Positions 57,225-64,000 of a stretch of DNA of 64,000 bases are shown here, piece after piece (position 1 is the stretch's first letter; the number at the start of each line of letters is the position of its first letter). A model generated the notes under the pieces. It saw only the letters and a program-made list of their open reading frames with translations, was not told the origin of the DNA and made no database searches. The stretch is from Sympetrum striolatum (lineage: Eukaryota; Arthropoda; Insecta; Odonata; Libellulidae): the NCBI GenBank assembly GCA_947579665.1, contig CANPUZ010000050.1:1-64000 (forward strand), in the 5' to 3' direction. A program made the position numbers and the translations under genes.

Positions 57225-57495
57225 TTAGCGCACTAATCATAAAATATTCAAACTAATCGCTCATTAAGCGGAAAAATCACAAATTTAGCGAATTTATCGC
57301 AGTCTTAGTGTACTAATCACAAACTAAGAAAAGTAATCGCTTATCAAGCGGATAAATCATGTATTAAGCGAAGTAATCTCACACTAAGTGTGCTCATCAC
57401 AAACTAAGCTAACTATCTGTAAACTAAGCATCACCATAATGTATTAAGCGAGCTAATCGTATACTAAGCTTACTAATTATTAAATGACTAACTTA
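57225..57495 (+). repeat. 20-bp satellite array, diverged
   Basis: Units such as TCACAAACTAAG and TATTAAGCGAAGTAATC with 20-bp spacing. Confidence 0.82.
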
Positions 57496-57860
57496 ACGGT
57501 ACTTTTTTCTTCGACCAACCCTTATCCACAGACACCCTTTTTGTGTTTAGAATAATGTTTTATATAAAAAACAAGTGAAATAACATTGGAAGAAAGCTCT
57601 TTTTCCCGAGTACATTCAAAGCAAAGGAACGAGAGATTCGAAAAGGGGAGAGGAAAAAAAGGATGCATCTCCGGAGCACTTCTTTTTTAAATCGCTGTTC
57701 ATTTGTCACTCCGGTGGCAACCTGTTGATTCACCGAATCCCAATTGCGCATTCGTCTTTCCAAATCCCATCGATTTCCGATTACCTTTTTGAAGTTGTCG
57801 CTCAGATGTTTATGTATTTGCCAAAGCATAAGACTATAATTTAAGAGAATGTGACCGACA
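57496..57860. other. Unassigned stretch
   Basis: A 101-codon minus frame (57560-57865) of mixed composition, not recognised; no exon signals that fit the gene. Confidence 0.4.
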
Positions 57861-57864
57861 ATCA

Positions 57865-58170
57865 CGCCGCTTAGGAGACGTTGAGTCAGCTCAGAGTAGG
57901 TTGAAAGCGCTTAGGCTATGTTTATTCCGCTTAGGATACGTTGAGTGCGCTTAGGATAGGTTGAGTGAGCTTAGGATATGTTTAGTGCGCTTAGAATACG
58001 TGGAGTGTGCTTAGGATACGTTGAGTCCGCTTAGAATACGTTGAGTGCGCTTAGGATATGTTTAGTTCGCTTAGGATACGTTTACATCTAAACCGAAATA
58101 ACTAAACGGAAAAATCATGTAGTAAGCGAACAAATCAAATACTAAGCGTACTATTAAAAAACTAAGCCAA
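57865..58170. repeat. Satellite array with orientation switch
   Basis: Regular GCTTAGGATACGTTGAGTGC units (minus core) to about 58085, then plus-core units (AGTAAGCGAACAAATCAAAT). Confidence 0.9.
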
Positions 58171-58189
58171 CTAATTTTAATTACAAGGT

Positions 58190-58815
58190 GGAAAGAAACG
58201 CATTAAGCAAATTAATCAGATACTAAGTATTATAAACGAAGCATACTTTTATTTAACCATAGTTTCCATACGCGAGGTAATTATGTATTAAGAGAATTCC
58301 CCGAAAATAATAATTTAATTCAATTAAGCATAAGTACATAATGAACAAAGCGAAGAAATTAAAGTGCTTATGAAATACGAACTAAGCCAACTAATCAGAA
58401 AATAAGCATTCATAAGGCAAGAGCTAAGCGAAGCGATCAGAAAGTAAGCGACTTCACAATATGCTAATCACACTAAAAGTAAATTTATCTTAGTAAAGTA
58501 AGAATCGTGTATTAAGGGAACTAATCACATACTAAGCGTGTCAATCACAAACTAAGCAAGCTAAAAGTAATTAGTAAGCGGAAAAATCACAAATTTAGCG
58601 AATTAATCGCATAGTAAGGGTAAAAATCTTAAAATTAGCAAACTAATCGCTTACTGAGCGTAGTAATCATGAAATAAGCCAAATCATCCTTAGCAAAGCG
58701 AAAAAATTGCATAATAATCGAACGAAGCGTTAAAATCACACCTTAAGCGAACCAATCGCATACTAAGCACACTCATCATTAACTTAGCGGATTAAAAATC
58801 ATATAATGAGCGGAA
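58190..58815 (+). repeat. 20-bp satellite array, diverged
   Basis: Units such as CTAAGCGTGTCAATCACAAA and TAAGCGAACCAATCGCATAC with frequent interruptions. Confidence 0.82.
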
Positions 58816-58854
58816 CATTGAAACACGGCAGAGTATTTTTCAGTTACAGTACTT

Positions 58855-58918
58855 CACTCGAGTGTAAGCCGATTTACACTCAAAGAAACATCGAAAACCC
58901 TCGGCTTACACTCGAGTG
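58855..58918. repeat. Perfect 18-bp inverted repeat, 28-bp loop
   Basis: The left arm CACTCGAGTGTAAGCCGA (58855-58872) is perfectly complementary to the right arm TCGGCTTACACTCGAGTG (58901-58918). Each arm also contains the palindrome CACTCGAGTG. Confidence 0.95.
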
Positions 58919-59149
58919 TATGCAAGGATGTGAAACATCCGAAATACACAAAAAGTTTCCCATCTAAAAACAAGGAGCACTTGAAAACATCTGTTCTCGG
59001 GCACTTTGATTAATTACGACGTCCCCTTCCTTTGTTTCCTCCCTTCTTTTGTTTTCCTGTTCTTCCCCCAAAATTGATTTAACTTACGTCTTCAAGAATA
59101 AAATGGTTCTTTGTGTGGTTTTTAAAGTCTTGTTGAGATATGTGTTGAA

Positions 59150-59890
59150 TGCGCTTATTTAATGAGCTCAACGTAGATTAAGCGGACTCTTAGCGGAATG
59201 ACAACCATACTAAGCTGCTTCAGCGGAGCTTAAGCGAACTCAACACATACCGAGCGGAATAAGTGCACTCTAAACGAATTCAAGGCTCTCTAAGCGGAAT
59301 AAAGTGGACTCAAAGCAAGTCATGCGGACTGATCATACATTAAGCGGACTCAGCGCATTGTAAGCGGAATAAAAAAATATACATATCCAACTCAGCGCAA
59401 TTTAAGCGGAATAAAATGTGAACTAAGCGGGTCCAACGTAGATTCAGCAGACTCAGCGCGATCTTAGCAGAATTACAACCATAAAAAGCGAACAATTAGC
59501 AATATAAGCGGGATAAAAATTAAATTGAGCAGACTTAACACATTGTAAGCGGAATAATAGCTATACTAAGCGAACCTAGCGGAATATAAGCAGAATAAAA
59601 AGTGAACTAAGCGGGCTCAACGCACCGTAAGAGAACTCGGCGCAATATAAACGAAAAACAAAAATAAAACTAATCAGACTCGATGTAGATTAAGCTGACT
59701 CAACGCCATCTGAGCAGAATTAAAATTAAACTTAGCGGACTATGCGTAGACTAAGCGAACTCAGCATGGTTTCTATTCGCTTAATTTGCGCTAAGCGGAC
59801 TCAGCGCATCCTAAGCGATCTCAGCAACGTAATGAGCGCACTCAAAATTTACTAAGCGGTCTAAACATACACTAATCTAAAGGATACAAT
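59150..59890 (+). repeat. 20-bp satellite array, AAGCGGAATAA variant
   Basis: Units with TAAGCGGACTCAGCGCA and GTAAGCGGAATAAAA-type second halves; spacing close to 20 with indels. Confidence 0.85.
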
Positions 59891-60245
59891 ACAAATTCCC
59901 AAGTAATCCATTTTGAATTGGCGAGGCTTAATTATAAGAGAATGTTTTAAAGATCTCGCTAGAGAGAGCACTGATCACTGTGGTCCAAATGAGATCGCAA
60001 AGGATTGAAGATTAAGCAACTCATTATCCGCCTTCATTTGTCTCTTTGGGGTTAAAAAGACCCCGTTCGAAGAAGCCTTTGTTCCCTTTCCCATTTGATT
60101 GATCAAAAGGGATTCGATTTGGGGAGGACATCGATTGAGATCGAATTTAAAAGACTTATTTCCCTTTCGAAGAGGAGGATTCGGTTAACGGTCTGCGCGA
60201 TCATACATCCATTTATGTAAATTACGTAACATTATTACTTGTATC
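59891..60245. other. Unassigned stretch
   Basis: No frame, exon or repeat recognised. Confidence 0.4.
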
Positions 60246-60249
60246 TATA

Positions 60250-60470
60250 AATATGTAAAATTTTGTGGGTGTGTTTGTCTCTTCGATTGGAGGCCACACC
60301 GTTCTTCAGATTTGCTTCAGACTTTATACACGTGTCCTCTGGGACCTGGAAGGAATCACTCACACCTTCTTCATTCCACAATTATATGGGGTTCGAACCC
60401 AGATCGGTCAGATAGTTTCCCATTAAGAATACACGTTAAACTCATTTTTATCGCATGCAGGGTCTTTGTT
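60250..60470 (-). repeat. Family A repeat, A1 3' part
   Basis: GATTGGAGGCCACACCGTTC, GGGACCTGGAAGGAATCACT and GGGGTTCGAACCCAGATCGG (60388 on), reverse orientation. Confidence 0.82.
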
Positions 60471-60780
60471 AAAATTTAATTTATAAATCTGAAAAAAAAA
60501 CAAATCGCATAATGAATTAGTGATGATGAGAGATGTTTGGGGTAAGAAAAGTGCATCTCTCTCTTGGAAGACCTCTTCTGAGGGACAAACAGAATGATTC
60601 GACAACGAGTTGTTGATCAAAGAGGGACCTAACGAAGGACCGCCTCTAACGATCTCTGCTAATTCGATTTAAATTCCCTGTTCTCTCATTTTGCGGAAGA
60701 TGTTGGACCGAAAAGGGATGCTGCGAGTGACTTTGAAGAATCCCGAAGATGCTTTGGAGATATCAGGTTAAGTTTCACCA
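60471..60780. other. Unassigned stretch
   Basis: GCGGAAGATGTTGGACCGAA near 60695 loosely recalls repeat E; otherwise nothing recognised. Confidence 0.35.
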
Positions 60781-60784
60781 TTAC

Positions 60785-60985
60785 ATAGTTAGTGATGAGT
60801 GCGCTTAGTAAGTAGTGAGTATGCTAAGTTAGTGATGAGTGCGCTTAGTAAGTGATGAGTGGGCTTAGTAAGTGATGAGTGCGCTTAGTTAGTGGTGAGT
60901 ATGCTAAGTTAGTGATGAGTGCGCTTAGTTAGTGGTGAGTATGCTAAGTTAGTGATGTGTGCGCTTAGTAAGTGATGCACTCTTA
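60785..60985 (-). repeat. Satellite array with 40-bp dimer
   Basis: TTAGTGATGAGTGCGCTTAG alternates with TAGTGGTGAGTATGCTAAGT on plus. Well homogenised; directly abuts element M copy 2. Confidence 0.93.
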
Positions 60986-60988
60986 CAC

Positions 60989-61463
60989 GGGGTGGCCACC
61001 GAATGCGAAGCGGCGCTGAGCTGAGTGGAACAGAGCGACTCGGAGCGAAGCTAAGTGAAGTCTCCAACTGGAAGAGGAGATGAGCTAAGCTAAGCGATTA
61101 GAATTCGTTTGTGAAAAAACAATATGGCGTAAGATGCCTTTAGTTACCTCCTGAGAATCGAATTCTCTTATATTACGGTTAAATCGGCGAATTTCCGTAA
61201 GAGACGGACTCTGTCATTAATCCGGCGTACTTAAATTAAGATATTATTTGCTGCCCTTGAACACAAATCTAACGCGAGAGGAGGGGGAAGTTGACTTCAG
61301 CACGAACCAAGGAAGATGAGCCTAACGAAGCTGAGTGATGTCACAATTCTCAGCTCCGCTTCGTATCCGTATTCAAATGTATAGGTTCGATTGTCAAAGC
61401 GTAGTCCACCTCGCGTAACTTCGCTCAACTTAGCTTCGCTTCGCATTTGGTGGCCACCCGGCC
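60989..61463 (-). mobile_element. Non-autonomous TIR element M, copy 2
   Basis: Inverse of 24833-25285 with slightly longer interior: ends GGGGTGGCCACCGAATGCGA and TCGCATTTGGTGGCCACCC; the shared interior includes AGAGACGGACTCTGT and AAATTAAGATATTATTTG. No coding capacity. Confidence 0.85.
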
Positions 61464-61466
61464 ATA

Positions 61467-61850
61467 CGGCGGTAAGGAAACAATACCTCTTCCCCCTCGT
61501 TACTAAGCGAAGTCGACAACAATATCCCTCGCGAGTATTACAAAGTTTGAGCCATTGCTGGCATCCGCGGCGTAACTACGCTTTCCCCATAATGAATACC
61601 GCAAAATTTTTGGGGTACTGTATTGTTAACGATTTTATGAATATTATGGACAATTATATCCTCATGTTTGATACACCATGGTGTTAAAATTACGAATCGA
61701 AGGAATGAATTGCCTTTTCTTTTCGATATGTGGACTATTTCAGATTCACGCCTGCGATCTTTGTGGCATAAGATTGAGGCCTAATTTAGGCTCTGAGGCT
61801 TGAAAATGAAATCAAACCATTAATTTTAAAGCGAAACCGCGTGCATTTCC
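61467..61850 (+). repeat. Dispersed repeat F, copy 2
   Basis: Counterpart of 185-550. It directly follows element M. It contains one satellite-like monomer (TACTAAGCGAAGTCGACAAC) where copy 1 has CTAGGAGAAGTCGACAAT. Confidence 0.72.
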
Positions 61851-61864
61851 CATGACCTATTTCG

Positions 61865-62160
61865 TTGAGGGCGTCGAATCAATGGTAAGACCGATTATAA
61901 GGAGTGCATGGGAACCCCACCAAAAGGGCTCTATTAAGACTCTCGAAAGGGTACGAAGGAAAGGCGGTAAGCACAAGAAGGAGGAGATTGTGAATTAAAA
62001 TTGAATCCTTAGATTGGATGTACAAAGACTGGATTTCCAATGCCAGGTTTAAAATTATACCGGACGTATAGCTTAAAGTTAAAAGAACGGACATTGCGAA
62101 GTATTTATTTGTCAATATTAAGAGAATGGGGGACGCCTTACCTGGAGAACTCCAATGCCA
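61865..62160 (+). pseudogene. CR1-type LINE remnant
   Basis: Plus frame MVRPIIRSAWEPHQKGSIKT followed by LERVRRKGGKHKKE corresponds to the LVRPILEYA.VWDP...LEKVQRKA block of CR1/Jockey reverse transcriptases, then stops. Much decayed. Confidence 0.6.
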
Positions 62161-62380
62161 AAGTAAAAACTAAAAGAAATAAGCTTAAATCTGTTTGTAC
62201 TTTTTAAATTTTTGTGATGTTAATAATTGTAATATTAATGTTATAATATCTATTGTGTGTATATGAGAGTGATTCATTTCGGAGGGGTTTCGTCCCTCCG
62301 TCTTAATGCTATCCTTTTTCCCTCTCCACCGATGGCCTAATCGTAATTTGAAAATGTATAAATCCGAATTCAACACTCAC

Positions 62381-62547
62381 CGGCTCGTATCCCGGAGGTG
62401 TCCGCGTTGCCGCTCCTCTGCACCACCGCCGCCACCGGCACCACACCCATCACCTCGCTCACCTCCCTGATGGCGTGTGCGGCGCTCGAGCCCGCTCCCG
62501 CCGGCTGCAGCGTCGTGTACTGCTTCCCGGAGGAGTCGCAAGTGCTG
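62381..62547 (-). CDS. MYT1: MYT1-family exon 1 of window (upstream of the finger pair)
   Basis: Acceptor CTTCTTCTTCCAG and donor G|GTGAGT bound a 167-nt exon. The frame that joins the next exon reads STCDSSGKQYTTLQ at its start and ADTSGIRA at its end, with a low-complexity Ala/Gly/Val centre and no stop. The final G joins AG of the next exon to make the Glu before the first zinc finger, the best evidence that this frame is right. The exon is much more GC-rich than its surroundings. No domain is recognised; it corresponds to the poorly conserved region before the central fingers of MYT1 proteins. The acceptor is a NAGNAG (CAGCAG), so a variant starting at 62544, one Ser shorter, is possible. 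It needs an upstream exon ending in phase 2, which I did not find before 64000. Confidence 0.85.
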
Positions 62548-62689
62548 CTGGAAGAAGAAGATTAAAGTGTGGTCAATGACACTGCAATGTCCATAAGACA
62601 ACGCCAACGACTTATTCAAGACAGTTAAATAAGTATTGTTTATAATATAATTTAGTATTTAGGATAAAATAACAGATTTATACTCATAA

Positions 62690-62965
62690 TTTGCTAAGTT
62701 AGTGATGAGATGATTAGTTCGTGATGAGTGTGCTTAGTTCGTGATGAGTATGCTAAGTTAGTGATAAGTATGCTAAGTTAGTGATGAGTATGCTAAGTTA
62801 GTGGTGAGTGCGCTTAGTTAGTGATGAGTGCACTTAGTTAATAATTAGAATAAATAAAATTAGAAGTGAGTATGTTAATTTAGTGATGAGTATGCTAAGT
62901 TAGTAATGAGTGCGCTTAGTCAGTGATGAGTATGCTTAGTTAGTGATGAGTGCGCTTAGAATGCA
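62690..62965 (-). repeat. Satellite array with 40-bp dimer
   Basis: TAGTGATGAGTATGCTAAGT and TAGTGATGAGTGCGCTTAGT units; same subfamily as 60785-60985. It lies about 140 bp upstream of exon 1 (in the transcript). Confidence 0.92.
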
Positions 62966-63054
62966 TTATCCATGTGACAACAATGAAACCTTTAGACTGC
63001 ATTCCGATGGGATATAATGGTGAATTAAGCTCTATTGATGGATTAAGTGAAATA

Positions 63055-63215
63055 ACCTCAGTTCAGCGATGATTCCGCTTAGCATGAGCTGGCTTCGCTT
63101 GGTATAGGCCGCTTAGTTTTAAATGGAGTCCGATTGGTTTCATTTTCATTCCACTTGGATTGCGCTGAGTTCGCTTAATCTACGTTGAGTCCGCTTAGTT
63201 CGCTCAGAGACGAGT
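63055..63215 (-). repeat. Satellite array, diverged
   Basis: GATTCCGCTTAGCATGAGCT and ACGTTGAGTCCGCTTAGTTC; loose period. Confidence 0.75.
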
Positions 63216-63259
63216 TCACAGTGGCTCCACCATTCACTGTTAGTGACTTTTCTGGTGCA

Positions 63260-63605
63260 ACACCAGTTATCAACAGTTATCACAGGAAAACGCAATTCAA
63301 CAATTGGATTGTTCGTCAGGGGACGGGTTGTTTATTTGGATAATGTTCGCGTATTTTGTCGAAATTTAGATATTGAAAAATATTCCACCACCAAAATAAG
63401 AATCTTTATTCAATTTCCGTTCTTTTGGTGTTCGTCTCGACATTTTAAGACCATTCCTTCGAATTTAATTCTTCAAAAGAAAAAAAGCCAATCGATAAAA
63501 GTGAAGTTGACGTGTATTCCTTATGGAAACCTATCTGAGCGATCTTGGTTCGAACCCAGCAAAATGCGGATTCGAAATGCTACAATACTGGTCTTAGAAA
63601 ACACG
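63260..63605 (+). repeat. Family A dispersed repeat
   Basis: CAACAATTGGATTGTTCGTC, GGGGACGGGTTGTTTA, AAAATAAGAATCTTTATTCA, GACGTGTATTCCTTATGGAA and GGTTCGAACCCAGC at about 63547. The 150-codon frame over it (63243-63695) is repeat sequence, not a gene. Confidence 0.82.
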
Positions 63606-64000
63606 AAAGCAAGGTTTGAAGCAAACGGACTCCGACACAAACACTCAATATTTTACTGTAAATTGAGTAACTTTCCATGTGCGAAATCTCGTTGAAAACA
63701 AATGAAAACCGTTCACTAGCAGGGTGTACAAGAACAAGGGGTCACGAAGCAAAGAATTGGAAATTGTTTCACTAATTCTCTGAAATGATAAAGGCCAAGT
63801 TTAGTTCGCTATGGTGACTTACCTTTTAAATCCTCACAAAACTATAATATATCTTCCGTTCCAAAGAGAGAGAGGAAAGCAAGGAAAAACTCTCAAAGGA
63901 TTCCTTTAGAATTTAATTAAAGGATTTTAAAAGCGGAATTGGTTGGGATTTCTTTTGTCCCCTCGGATTCATTCCACGCAAAGGAACTATTTTCCTAAAA
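63606..64000. other. Upstream intron or flank, nothing firmly recognised
   Basis: Contains a consensus minus-strand donor (AAAAG|GTAAGTCACC at 63823/63822) after a pyrimidine tract, but the frame needed for exon 1 has a TGA 12 bases upstream, so no coding exon is called. Confidence 0.35.

Larger units (their letters stand above)
17385..62547 (-). other. MYT1: MYT1-family zinc-finger gene, internal part: 11 coding exons over 45 kb
   Basis: Overview of the gene whose exons are listed separately. Eleven minus-strand exons with AG acceptors and GT donors join with matching phases at every junction, giving 2,100 nt of uninterrupted frame. The product is a member of the MYT1/MYT1L/ST18 (NZF) family: nuclear DNA-binding factors with CCHHC zinc fingers that act in neural and endocrine differentiation in animals. 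Two fingers lie in the window, followed by about 500 residues rich in P, Q, S, Y and G that correspond to the MYT1 domain region. No initiator or stop codon is present, so both ends lie outside the recognised exons. In vertebrate relatives more fingers and a coiled coil follow C-terminally; I found none in 1-17384. Family assignment rests on the finger sequences and the linker between them. Orthology to one vertebrate paralogue cannot be decided. Confidence 0.93.

Noticed and set aside
63243..63695. 150-codon plus-strand frame
   Set aside because: It is a family A repeat copy; other copies do not keep the frame.
63780..63860. Consensus splice donor AAAAG|GTAAGTCACC on the minus strand as the end of an upstream coding exon
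   Set aside because: The phase needed to join exon 1 puts a TGA 12 bases before the donor, so only a microexon or non-coding exon would fit; not enough evidence.

Overview
This is a eukaryotic, almost certainly arthropod, genomic window. It is AT-rich and mostly non-coding, it has spliceosomal introns, and it carries several decayed CR1/Jockey-type non-LTR retrotransposon fragments and many short dispersed repeats. I cannot name the species. No prokaryotic gene organisation is present; most open reading frames are chance frames or repeat sequence.

The only host gene I can support is on the minus strand: the middle part of a MYT1/MYT1L/ST18-family (neural zinc finger, NZF) transcription factor gene. 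Eleven coding exons, in transcription order 62547-62381, 52311-52239, 51236-51196, 45182-44919, 42937-42553, 41753-41475, 40616-40457, 38828-38686, 34572-34377, 30850-30712 and 17637-17385, join with matching phases at every junction. They give one open frame of 2,100 nt (699 whole codons plus split codons at both ends). It encodes two CCHHC fingers (the first split between two exons), then a long P/Q/S/Y-rich region with an acidic patch and D/NLS motifs resembling the vertebrate MYT1 domain. The start codon and upstream exons lie beyond 64000. The later exons, probably with further zinc fingers, lie below position 1 or were not recognised in 1-17384.

The introns, the 17.4 kb downstream stretch and the 1.4 kb upstream stretch are packed with repeats. 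The dominant one is a diverged satellite with a 20-bp period and core TAAGCG (approximate unit CTAAGCGNACTCATCACTTA). It forms about 30 arrays in both orientations and occupies roughly a fifth of the window. Some arrays have 40- or 60-bp higher-order units, several switch orientation, and one fills most of an intron. Other repeats are: a roughly 300-600 bp dispersed family (called A here) with an internal B-box-like palindrome and three different 5' arms; a 670-bp foldback built from family A; two inverted copies of a roughly 460-bp terminal-inverted-repeat element; smaller families B, C, E and F; several local tandem repeats; and a 26-bp minisatellite at about 16.98-17.21 kb whose unit is a heat-shock-element-like GAAnnTTCnnGAA.

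Layout. 1-17384: intron or 3' part of the gene, repeat-dense. 17385-30850: two exons separated by a 13-kb intron rich in degenerate local duplications. 30851-45182: most of the exons, with arrays close to splice sites. 45183-62547: zinc-finger exons separated by large introns with the longest satellite tracts. 62548-64000: upstream intron or flank with more satellite and a family A copy.
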